Positions 17,415 through 24,446 of a DNA stretch of 64,000 nt are shown in pieces (positions within the stretch are counted from its first letter, which is position 1; the number at the start of each line of letters is the position of its first letter). The stretch covers positions 186,001 through 250,000 of the forward strand of contig NZ_JANYGQ010000036.1 of the NCBI RefSeq assembly GCF_025359345.1. The letters are read 5' to 3'. The notes under the pieces are model-generated. The model saw nothing but the letters and a program-made list of their open reading frames with translations, made no database searches and was not told where the DNA came from. Made by a program: the position numbers and the translations under genes. The DNA is from Mucilaginibacter sp. (GTDB lineage Bacteria; Bacteroidota; Bacteroidia; Sphingobacteriales; Sphingobacteriaceae).

Positions 17415-18134
17415 ATGAATCACATAGCAATGTATATAGGCTACAATTCAGCCTGGTTTTTAATGATAGTTATAGCAATAGTAAGCTTTATTGTTCAATG
17501 GCGCTTTAAAAGCAAGTTTAACCAATATGCGGAGATGCCATTATTGTCGGGCCTTTCAGGACAGGAAGTTGCAGAGCGGATGCTGCGCGATAACGGCATT
17601 TACGATGTGGAGGTAATTTCTGTTGAGGGCGAACTTACCGACCATTATAATCCCGAAAACAAAACCGTTAACCTTAGCCCGGATGTTTATAACGGCCGGA
17701 GCGTGGCATCGGCAGCCGTAGCAGCACACGAGTGCGGGCACGCGGTGCAGCATGCAAAAGCGTATAGCTGGTTAAGTTTACGTTCGGCCATAGTGCCAGT
17801 AATTAATGTGGCATCGACCCTAACCCAGTGGACGTTATTTATTGGCGTACTACTGCTGTTTTTTATCCATAGCCCATATGTATTGGCTATTGGTGTTGCC
17901 GCGCTGGCACTGGTAACCACGTTCAGTTTTATCACGCTGCCTGTTGAGTTCGACGCAAGCCGTCGTGCGCTTGCCTGGTTAAACAATAATTACACGGTTA
18001 TGCAAACCCGCGAGGAGCACGAGCAGGCCAAAGATGCCTTGTGGTGGGCCGCCATGACCTACGTGGTTGCTGCATTGAGTGCCCTGGCTACTTTGCTGTA
18101 TTATGCAAGCTTATTGTTTAACAGGAGGGACTAG
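17415..18134 (+). CDS. Membrane zinc metallopeptidase (YugP-like, Zn_peptidase_2)
   Basis: 239 residues. Residues about 11-28 are an N-terminal transmembrane segment. The zinc-peptidase motif HECGH is at residues 105-109, followed by AVQHAKAYSWLSLRSAIVP, and two further hydrophobic segments (about 125-150 and 153-180). A last hydrophobic stretch is at the C-terminus (WAAMTYVVAALSALATLLYY). This order matches YugP-type neutral zinc metallopeptidases, integral membrane proteins of unknown substrate. The ATG at 17415 directly follows the repeat hairpin, with no visible Shine-Dalgarno. Confidence 0.93.
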   Translation: MNHIAMYIGYNSAWFLMIVIAIVSFIVQWRFKSKFNQYAEMPLLSGLSGQEVAERMLRDNGIYDVEVISVEGELTDHYNPENKTVNLSPDVYNGRSVASAAVAAHECGHAVQHAKAYSWLSLRSAIVPVINVASTLTQWTLFIGVLLLFFIHSPYVLAIGVAALALVTTFSFITLPVEFDASRRALAWLNNNYTVMQTREEHEQAKDALWWAAMTYVVAALSALATLLYYASLLFNRRD

Positions 18135-18144
18135 GGCCCCCCAG

Positions 18145-18158
18145 CCCCCTGAAGGGGG
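18145..18158. repeat. Short CCCCCT-GAA-GGGGG palindrome
   Basis: CCCCCTGAAGGGGG inside a C-rich tract shortly after the 17415 gene. It resembles half of a C-tract spacer repeat common in Bacteroidota intergenic DNA. It could serve as terminator for the zinc peptidase gene, but no T-run follows. Confidence 0.4.
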
Positions 18159-18255
18159 AGTTCTTGATTAGCGTGGGCGGGGGACGGCCCGCACTTTTTT
18201 CATTGTTCAAACATTCTGCTATCTTTATTGTCTACCATTTACCAATTTAACCATA

Positions 18256-18546
18256 ATGAAAAAGGCAATATTTTTATTTGTGCTGGCGGGCATTTTTACG
18301 ATGTGCTTACCACAAACTGCCGTATCGGCTGATAAATCAAGGTTGCCCGGGGTTATTGTTCAGCAAACCGTGCAAACGCAACACAAGGTTTATAAGAAGC
18401 GTCGCCGGGTAAGAAGGCATACGGTAACCGGAAAATCTGCCCGGAGGCAGATGCAACTTAGGCAGGGGCAAAAACACCAGGCCGAGGAGCAAAAAGTTAA
18501 GAAAGCGCAGCAGGAGTTGAAAAAAGACACCACCAAATCAAACTAA
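18256..18546 (+). CDS. Small exported basic protein
   Basis: 96 residues. The signal peptide MKKAIFLFVLAGIFTMCLPQTAVSA predicts cleavage near residue 25. The mature 70 residues are strongly basic and Gln/Lys/Arg-rich (YKKRRRVRRHTVTGK, then QKHQAEEQKVKKAQQELKK), with no cysteine and no recognisable fold. It may bind acidic surface polymers or nucleic acid outside the cytoplasm; that is only a guess from charge. It precedes another exported low-complexity protein on the same strand. Confidence 0.7.
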   Translation: MKKAIFLFVLAGIFTMCLPQTAVSADKSRLPGVIVQQTVQTQHKVYKKRRRVRRHTVTGKSARRQMQLRQGQKHQAEEQKVKKAQQELKKDTTKSN

Positions 18547-18639
18547 AGCAATTGAAACATTATGGGGTTGTATTTGTCGTATACTGTGGTCTCCGGCTAT
18601 TGCCAGGGATTAAGGAAACAATAAATAATATCTACCCCT

Positions 18640-19743
18640 ATGAAAAAGTTTGTTAAAGTATTTTTAATTGCTTGCGCGGTATGTTTTGCCGCACCGAGTT
18701 TATATGCGCAGGTGAGTGTAAGCCTCACCGTGCGCACGGCGCCACCGGCATTGCCGGTTTATGAGCAGCCCGAATGCCCTGCCGACGGTTATATATGGCA
18801 GCCGGGTTATTGGGCTTATGACGATGATGCCGATGGTTACTACTGGGTACCTGGTGTATGGGTTGCGCCGCCAAACCCCGGCGTGTATTGGACGCCCGCT
18901 TATTGGGGTTATACAGGAGGCTTCTACGGATTTCACGTTGGTTATTGGGGCCCCCATGTTGGGTTCTACGGTGGCATTAACTATGGTTACGGCTATGGTG
19001 GCTATGGCTACGGCGGTGGCAGGTGGGAAGGTAACCAATTCCGCTACAATACTGCAGTGGTAAACGTAAACCGCACTATAATCCACAATACTTATATCGA
19101 CCGTACGGTGATAGTTAATAATAATGATCGCCGGAGCTTTAACGGTGGCCGTGGTGGCGTAAATGCCAGGCCAAGGCCACAGGACCGGGTTGCTATGCGG
19201 GATCGCCACATACAGCCAACGCCCAGCCAGATTTCACATCAGCAGGCCGCCCGCAGCGACAGGTCATCGTTCGCCAAAGTAAACCATGGAAGACCAGAAG
19301 TAGCGGCACTAAGCCGCCCGGGGGCCGACAGAAAAGATGCAAGGCCAGCTGTTGCAAGACCAGCTAACAGCGCACGTGCTGATAAACCAAACGCGGCACG
19401 GCCAACGCGTACCCAACGGACTGAGCCTGCTCAAAGGGCAGCACGCCCCGCAGCAGCAGAACGTGCCAGGCCGCAACAAAAAACGGAACCAAGGCAACGT
19501 GCCGTGCAACCGCAACGGGCGCCACAACAACGTGTAGAGCCGCAACGTGCACCTGCGCAACGGGCTCCTGTTCAACGGGCAGCACCACCGCAACGTGCGC
19601 CGGTACAACGGGCAGCACCACCCCAACGTGCGCCGGTACAACGGGCAGCACCGTCACAACGTGCGCCGGTACAACGGGCAGCGCCGCCACAACGTGCACC
19701 TGCGCAACATGCGCCGCAAGCAAGGCCAGAACATCACCGGTAA
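18640..19743 (+). CDS. Exported YXWGXW-repeat protein with Gln/Arg/Ala/Pro repeat tail
   Basis: 367 residues. The signal peptide ends near ...SLYAQ (about residue 24). Residues about 45-140 are rich in Tyr, Trp and Gly with repeats of the YxPGYW / WVPGVW / YWTPAYWGY type, as in YXWGXW-repeat exported proteins, then a GYGYGGYGYGGGRW stretch. The C-terminal 200 residues are Arg/Gln/Ala/Pro-rich and end in an 11-residue tandem repeat (QRAPVQRAAPP). The tail is extremely basic and probably disordered, suggesting a cell-envelope or matrix-binding role. Reverse-strand reading frames over it are shadows caused by the repeat. A strong terminator follows. Confidence 0.82.
   Translation: MKKFVKVFLIACAVCFAAPSLYAQVSVSLTVRTAPPALPVYEQPECPADGYIWQPGYWAYDDDADGYYWVPGVWVAPPNPGVYWTPAYWGYTGGFYGFHVGYWGPHVGFYGGINYGYGYGGYGYGGGRWEGNQFRYNTAVVNVNRTIIHNTYIDRTVIVNNNDRRSFNGGRGGVNARPRPQDRVAMRDRHIQPTPSQISHQQAARSDRSSFAKVNHGRPEVAALSRPGADRKDARPAVARPANSARADKPNAARPTRTQRTEPAQRAARPAAAERARPQQKTEPRQRAVQPQRAPQQRVEPQRAPAQRAPVQRAAPPQRAPVQRAAPPQRAPVQRAAPSQRAPVQRAAPPQRAPAQHAPQARPEHHR
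19591..19722 (+). repeat. 33-bp coding tandem repeat, about four units
   Basis: Units start at 19591, 19624, 19657 and 19690, exactly 33 bp apart, each opening CAACGTGCGCCGGTACAACG or a close variant and encoding QRAPVQRAAPP. A degenerate extra unit precedes them at about 19558. The perfect spacing and near-identity imply recent slippage and likely length variation between strains. Confidence 0.85.
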
Positions 19744-19799
19744 AAATTCCCCCGGCGCGGGATCTTTTCGGCAGGAACCTGCGCAAAATATAAAAACAA

Positions 19800-19836
19800 A
19801 AACCCCGGCCTGAGAGATGGCCGGGGTTTCTTTTTA
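19800..19836. terminator. Bidirectional rho-independent terminator
   Basis: AAACCCCGGCC (19800-19810) pairs with GGCCGGGGTTT (about 19819-19829) around a short loop, followed by CTTTTTAT and preceded by an A-rich run. It sits between the 18640 gene (+) and apaG (-) and can serve both. Confidence 0.85.
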
Positions 19837-19855
19837 TCTTATATGCTGAGTGAAA

Positions 19856-20242
19856 TTAATTCATCCTGTAGGGGGCAATCAAATAAAATTCGGGAATTTG
19901 TACATTAAACAATTGATTATCCATCAGGCGGGCCATGTGGTATTCGCCTTTCATGCTGCCCATATCTGTTTTAAGGTTGCAGCCTGATACGTATTCGTGA
20001 GCCATGCCTGGTTCAATAACCGGCTGCTGGCCAACCACGCCTTCGCCTTCAACTTCGCGCTTGGCGCCGTTTGAATCAAAAATATACCAATGCCTGCCCA
20101 GCAGTCTAACCGCGTAATTGCCCATGTTTTCAATCTTTACCTTGTAGGCAAACATAAAATGGTCATTCGCCGGGTTCGAATACTCGGGTTGGTAAATTGT
20201 ATCTACCGATACCTTAACGCCGTCTGTAATAACTGTTACCAT
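19856..20242 (-). CDS. apaG: ApaG domain protein
   Basis: 128 residues, the standard length. The family stretch FMFAYKVKIENMGNYAVRLL (about residues 29-48) with LLGRHWYIFDSNG, and the later GMAHEYVSGCNLKTDMGSMKGEY, are characteristic of ApaG, an immunoglobulin-like beta-sandwich protein historically linked to Co2+/Mg2+ resistance and found as a domain in F-box proteins. The molecular role is unsettled. It is a single gene with its own well-formed promoter just upstream and shares a terminator with the convergent gene. Confidence 0.95.
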   Translation of the reverse strand: MVTVITDGVKVSVDTIYQPEYSNPANDHFMFAYKVKIENMGNYAVRLLGRHWYIFDSNGAKREVEGEGVVGQQPVIEPGMAHEYVSGCNLKTDMGSMKGEYHMARLMDNQLFNVQIPEFYLIAPYRMN

Positions 20243-20264
20243 GTTAACAAAATCTCCTTCGCTT

Positions 20265-20294
20265 CAAATATATATTATCCAGTCAAATATCAAG
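20265..20294 (-). promoter_or_regulatory. apaG promoter, Bacteroidota type
   Basis: On the minus strand TTG (20294-20292), 19 nt of spacer, then TATATTTG (20272-20265), a full match to TTG-N19-21-TAnnTTTG. The -7 box ends 22 nt before the apaG start codon. Confidence 0.6.
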
Positions 20295-20362
20295 CCATTT
20301 TTGAAAAAAAATGTTAGCGTACTTTGACTGAGCGTATTGTACGCGAGTACACCGGGAGAATT

Positions 20363-22117
20363 TTACTTTTTATTCTTATAGGCAGCTAATCCGCTTTCCA
20401 AATATTTTAAATAAAGATCTACATGATATTCAGCCGGAGATGGAGTTATTAATTTTCCATCTTTATCATTCATTAAGTTACCGTCGCTGTCAAGAATCAC
20501 ATATAAAGGCTGCGAATTGGAATTAAACCGCGATGCTTCCAGGTCACTCCACTTACCACCCAAATTCGTTATTTTTTTGCCGCTATATTCTGATGTAAAT
20601 TGCTCTTTGGTCTCTAACGCTGCTTTGTCATCAACTACAAGCTGAAGCAATATAAAGTCATTCCGCAAATGATTAAACACCTGGGGGTTGGTCCACACAT
20701 CACTTTCCATTTTACGACAATTAACACAGTTAAAGCCGGTAAAATCTATCAATATGGGTTTATGTAACTCTTTCGAGACCTGCAATGCCTGGTCGTAATC
20801 AAACCACGCGTCCAGCCCCCGGGTTTTAATACGGTCGTAATTGCCCGCGTATTTTTTAACTTTTATCGATGATTGCTTCGTATCGGTTGCGGTTGCAGTG
20901 TTCGCCGGTATTTGCGACAGGTCAAAGTCCTGCGTTGCTATTGGGGGTAAAAATGCGCTGATGGATTTTAAGGGAGCACCCCAAAGGCCCGGAATCATAT
21001 AAATAACAAACGCAAAAACACCAATTGAAATAAACGTGCGCGGTACTGATAAATACGGCAGGTCGCTGTCATGCGAAAATTTAATCTTGCCTATAAGGTA
21101 AAGCCCCATCAATAATCCTATCGCTATCCATATTGATAAAAATATCTCGCGGTCGAACCAGTTCCAATGATATGCCAGGTCGACATTTGATAAAAACTTT
21201 AATGCGAACGCAAGCTCTAAAAACCCTAAAACTACTTTTACACTATTCAACCACCCACCTGATTTAGGCAGGCTTTTTAAAGCCGATGGAAACAAAGCGA
21301 AAATTGTAAACGGCAACGCCAGCGCTAATGAAAAACCGAGCATACCAACCGCCGGCCCTAAACGGTCACCTTTCGAGGCGGCATCAACAAGTAAAGTGCC
21401 AATTACCGGGCCTGTGCACGAAAATGAAACTACTACTAAAGTAGACGCCATAAAGAAAATCCCGGCAAGGCCACCCTTATCTGAATTTGCATCCAGTTTA
21501 TTGGCCAATGAACTGGGTAAGGTAATCTCAAAGGCGCCCAAAAACGAAATGCCGAAAACGACCAACAGTAAAAAGAAAAATATATTAAATATGCCGTTGG
21601 TTGCCAGGGCGTTAAGCGCGTCCGAGCCGAAAAGGACCGAAATAAGCATTCCAAGCGAAACATAAATAACTATGATGGACAACCCGTACAGTAACGACTG
21701 TAAAACGCCTTTAGCCCTTGAGCCGCTTTTTTTGGTAAAAAAGCTAACCGTTAACGGTAACAAAGGGTAAATACAAGGCAATAATATAGCGGTAAAGCCA
21801 CCCAGCAGACCTTTAATAAAAATTTCCCAAAGTGTTTTAGGTTTTTCGGCCGGGACGGCATTAACAACGGCCTGCTTATTTTTTAAGGCTTTTAAACTAT
21901 CCGCCTTTTTTAATTCAGCCTGTTTCTTTTTAAAAGCTTTTAAACTATCTGCCGCCGTAGGTATATCCGTAAACTGTACATCGGCAGTCGATACCGTGTC
22001 GGCTTTTTTATTTTGAAATGCTTTTGCCGGATTGGTACTTGTAACTACAAACGCAGCTATGGCGAAAAAAAGGATTAAATACCGTTTTAAAGAGTACCTG
22101 TTAACCGTACGGTTCAT
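20363..22117 (-). CDS. dsbD: Protein-disulfide reductase DsbD, membrane and thioredoxin domains
   Basis: 584 residues. After a signal segment (about 1-32) and a charged Lys/Ala linker come about eight transmembrane segments (residues about 95-390) carrying the two redox cysteines of the DsbD beta domain: LPCIYPLLPLTVSFF and FSCTGPVIGTLL. The C-terminal thioredoxin-like gamma domain has FNCVNCRK near residue 455. It carries reducing power from cytoplasmic thioredoxin across the inner membrane. The N-terminal alpha domain of Escherichia coli DsbD is absent from this polypeptide; two separate genes with that fold lie immediately upstream on the same strand (22130 and 22591), so the three probably form one unit. 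Confidence 0.9.
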   Translation of the reverse strand: MNRTVNRYSLKRYLILFFAIAAFVVTSTNPAKAFQNKKADTVSTADVQFTDIPTAADSLKAFKKKQAELKKADSLKALKNKQAVVNAVPAEKPKTLWEIFIKGLLGGFTAILLPCIYPLLPLTVSFFTKKSGSRAKGVLQSLLYGLSIIVIYVSLGMLISVLFGSDALNALATNGIFNIFFFLLLVVFGISFLGAFEITLPSSLANKLDANSDKGGLAGIFFMASTLVVVSFSCTGPVIGTLLVDAASKGDRLGPAVGMLGFSLALALPFTIFALFPSALKSLPKSGGWLNSVKVVLGFLELAFALKFLSNVDLAYHWNWFDREIFLSIWIAIGLLMGLYLIGKIKFSHDSDLPYLSVPRTFISIGVFAFVIYMIPGLWGAPLKSISAFLPPIATQDFDLSQIPANTATATDTKQSSIKVKKYAGNYDRIKTRGLDAWFDYDQALQVSKELHKPILIDFTGFNCVNCRKMESDVWTNPQVFNHLRNDFILLQLVVDDKAALETKEQFTSEYSGKKITNLGGKWSDLEASRFNSNSQPLYVILDSDGNLMNDKDGKLITPSPAEYHVDLYLKYLESGLAAYKNKK

Positions 22118-22129
22118 TGTTATATGTAA

Positions 22130-22582
22130 TTAGTTGCTTATGGGTATGTTAAATTCCACTTCTTCGGGTGGGTTGCATTTGTGGTCGTTGCAAGCTATGT
22201 AGCCAAGCGTGCCTTTAACCGCCGGCGACTTTGCTGTGCCTAACTTTATTTTTTGCTGAAACACAACGGCAGTTTCAAAATAACCTATGTTCATGCTAAA
22301 AGCCTGTTCATATCTTGAAAGCGGCTTTGGCTCAACAATTTTACCGACCGGTGTGTAATCTTTCGATTTTGAAAACGTGAACGAGCTTTTGGCGGGGCCA
22401 CCCTGTTCGGTTTGCGAATAGATGTGCCAGCCTTTTTGTATAGTAGCTTTCAAAAAAACCACAGCGTCTTTATCCCCTGTTTTTTTTGAGGCGTACGACC
22501 ATTTTACCGGGTTGTCTATTTGCGCCCAGGCGCTGCTGCCGAAAGCCAGCAACACTGCGAACACCAGGAGGAACTTCTTCAT
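22130..22582 (-). CDS. Stand-alone DsbD N-terminal (alpha) domain protein, copy 2
   Basis: I chose the ATG at 22582 (MKKFLLVFAVLLAFGSSAWA), giving 150 residues with a signal peptide; the frame extends to 22639 but into the previous gene. The mature part matches the DsbD alpha fold: VKWSYASKKTGDKDAVVFLK, GWHIYSQTEQGGPAKSSFTF, and near the end YIACNDHKCNPPEEVEF, whose two cysteines before PPE are the redox pair. It receives electrons from membrane DsbD and passes them to periplasmic partners. Twelve bp separate its stop from the dsbD start. It is clearly paralogous to the 22591 gene. Confidence 0.88.
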   Translation of the reverse strand: MKKFLLVFAVLLAFGSSAWAQIDNPVKWSYASKKTGDKDAVVFLKATIQKGWHIYSQTEQGGPAKSSFTFSKSKDYTPVGKIVEPKPLSRYEQAFSMNIGYFETAVVFQQKIKLGTAKSPAVKGTLGYIACNDHKCNPPEEVEFNIPISN

Positions 22583-22590
22583 ACTTAATT

Positions 22591-23043
22591 TTATTTGCCT
22601 AATGGAATAGTGAAATCGATGTCTTCGGGAGGAAGGCATTTCTGGTCGTTACAGGTCATGTACTCCAACTGGCCCTTAACGGCTGTGGCGTTGGCCGATT
22701 TTAGTTTGATTTTTTGCTGAAACACTACCGATTTTTCAAAATAGGTAACGTCCATTTTAAAAGTAGTTTCGTACTTTTTTATCGGGGCGGGCTGTGTGGG
22801 TTGGCCAACGGTTACATAATCTTTTGATTTTGTAAAGGTAAACGAGGTTTTTATTGGTCCGCCATCCTTAACGTCGAGGCCATAGATATGCCATTTATCA
22901 TCAATGGTTGCTTTAATAAATACAACAGCCTCGGTGGCATTGATTTTTTTAGCCGCGTACGACCATTTTACATGCGATTCGATTTGCGCCTTGGCGCCAA
23001 AACTTAAAACAAGGGCAGCAGCTGCCAACAATATTCTTTTCAT
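22591..23043 (-). CDS. Stand-alone DsbD N-terminal (alpha) domain protein, copy 1
   Basis: 150 residues with signal peptide MKRILLAAAALVLSFGAKA. It aligns along its whole length with the 22130 product: VKWSYAAKKINATEAVVFIK, KWHIYGLDVKDGGPIKTSFT, and YMTCNDQKCLPPEDIDF near the C-terminus, with the same CNDxKC pair. The spacing Cys-x4-Cys-x-PPE is one residue shorter than the Cys-x5-Cys-x-PPE of E. coli DsbD. Two alpha-domain paralogs for one membrane transporter suggests they serve different client proteins. It is first in the three-gene unit and lies 8 bp upstream of copy 2. Confidence 0.88.
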   Translation of the reverse strand: MKRILLAAAALVLSFGAKAQIESHVKWSYAAKKINATEAVVFIKATIDDKWHIYGLDVKDGGPIKTSFTFTKSKDYVTVGQPTQPAPIKKYETTFKMDVTYFEKSVVFQQKIKLKSANATAVKGQLEYMTCNDQKCLPPEDIDFTIPLGK

Positions 23044-23151
23044 TTATTTAGTTTTATCAGTTACTCAAATTTAATTTAACGCTAATGTAGCGCTGATTAC
23101 TGTTTTCATTATGAAGTTGAATGTAAAGAAATGTTAAATTTACCAACCGGG

Positions 23152-23922
23152 TTAATTTACAAATTCAATTTCCTTCAGGCTAAACTCCAATTCTTCATGG
23201 TTATTATTTTCAACAACCAATATACCGTTGTCTTTTACACTTTTGATAGTTCCGGCAAACTGTCCTTCTTTCGACTTATATTCTTTCTGTTCGTTTAACC
23301 AGTATAGTCGGGTTAAATAGGTTTCCCTTACAAATAAAATTTTGCCGGCCTTTAAATTCAAATAGTAAGCCTCAATGTGGTGGCAAATGTCGGATAATAA
23401 AGTTTTTAAATCATAATCCTGTTGTAAGATTTGCTTTACAGATGTTGCATTTGGCAGGTAATCCGGAAAGGTTTGCTGGTTTATATTAAGGCCTATGCCA
23501 ACAATGGCGTTTTTTATTTGTCCGCCCTGTATCATATTTTCAATTAGCATGCCGCCTAGTTTACGGTTGCCATAGTAAATATCATTGGGCCATTTAATCT
23601 TTAAACCGTCGCCAAGCAAAGGATGCAAAGCATCGAAAACGCCTAAACTAACGGCTCTCACAAGGTCGAATTGTTGGGTAACGGGCAAAAATGAAGGTTT
23701 TAATAACAGGCTGAAAGTTAAATTTTTACCGGGTTCGGCATGCCAGCCGTTCTGCTGCTGGCCCCGGCCGGCCGTTTGGTTTTCTGCCATAATGACTGTT
23801 CCCTCAATCACTGGCTTGGAATTTGACGCTAATTGTTTAAGGAAATTGTTTGTTGAGTCAACTTCTTTAATTGTTACAAAATTTTGTCCAACAAATAATC
23901 CCGAAAATATGTTATTTTGCAA
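23152..23922 (-). CDS. birA: Biotin--[acetyl-CoA-carboxylase] ligase, monofunctional
   Basis: 256 residues. Activates biotin with ATP and attaches it to the carboxyl-carrier protein in the cytoplasm. Visible motifs: VDSTNNFLKQL near the N-terminus, the biotin loop GRGQQQNGW (about residues 52-60), LKIKWPNDIYYGNRKLGGML (about 104-123) with the catalytic-site lysine, and IVGIGLNIN. The C-terminal 50 residues form the small SH3-like domain. No helix-turn-helix precedes the catalytic part, so this is not a transcriptional repressor. The frame begins with a TTG codon at 23922; no ATG lies near enough to the conserved start to be an alternative. Divergent from rsfS. Confidence 0.95.
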   Translation of the reverse strand: MQNNIFSGLFVGQNFVTIKEVDSTNNFLKQLASNSKPVIEGTVIMAENQTAGRGQQQNGWHAEPGKNLTFSLLLKPSFLPVTQQFDLVRAVSLGVFDALHPLLGDGLKIKWPNDIYYGNRKLGGMLIENMIQGGQIKNAIVGIGLNINQQTFPDYLPNATSVKQILQQDYDLKTLLSDICHHIEAYYLNLKAGKILFVRETYLTRLYWLNEQKEYKSKEGQFAGTIKSVKDNGILVVENNNHEELEFSLKEIEFVN

Positions 23923-23969
23923 GGTATAATATTATTAAATACTAAATCGTTCAAAACTAATTCTTTTTG

Positions 23970-24344
23970 ATGGTAAAAAACAAAGCGTTAAATGAATCTG
24001 CCTATATTTCAGAATTGGCAATTCATGGGATCCAGGAAAAAAAGGGAAATGATATTATCAGGTTAGACCTCCGTAATATATTCAGTTCGGTGGCAGATTA
24101 TTTTGTAATATGCCACGCGGATTCGACCACACAGGTTAAAGCTATAGCCAATAGCATTGAGGATGAGATATACAAGGCTACACAACAGGACCCTTACCGA
24201 AAAGAAGGGCTTGAATATGGAGAATGGATACTGCTGGATTATATTGACGTAGTTGTGCACGTCTTCAGAACCGATAAGCGCGAGTTTTATGGCATGGAAG
24301 ACCTTTGGGGCGATGCCGAGATAAAAATGTATAAAAGCGCATAA
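23970..24344 (+). CDS. rsfS: Ribosome silencing factor RsfS
   Basis: 124 residues from the ATG at 23970 (a TTG precedes it directly). The family core is obvious: GNDIIRLDLRNIFSSVADYFVICHADSTTQVKAIANSIED (about residues 28-67), then the active-site-like region EYGEWILLDYIDVVVHVFR and FYGMEDLWGDA at the end. RsfS binds ribosomal protein L14 and blocks subunit joining in slow growth. The order birA (divergent), rsfS, ftsH, LUD-protein is, to my knowledge, frequent in Sphingobacteriaceae. The gap to ftsH is about 100 bp. Confidence 0.96.
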   Translation: MVKNKALNESAYISELAIHGIQEKKGNDIIRLDLRNIFSSVADYFVICHADSTTQVKAIANSIEDEIYKATQQDPYRKEGLEYGEWILLDYIDVVVHVFRTDKREFYGMEDLWGDAEIKMYKSA

Positions 24345-24446
24345 GCGCACGCAACAATTGTGTTTGCCAGCGCGTCATCATCATACCGTGCGAATTATAA
24401 AATAAAGATTGTAAGTTTGAGTTTGTAAATTAAATTAGATAACAAG

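Noticed and set aside
19591..19722. Regular 33-bp repeat considered as CRISPR
   Set aside because: Units are contiguous without spacers and in frame within a protein; no cas gene in the window.
18700..19786. Long reverse-strand frames over the YXWGXW gene
   Set aside because: Low-complexity shadows; the plus strand has signal peptide, repeat phase of 33 bp and terminator.
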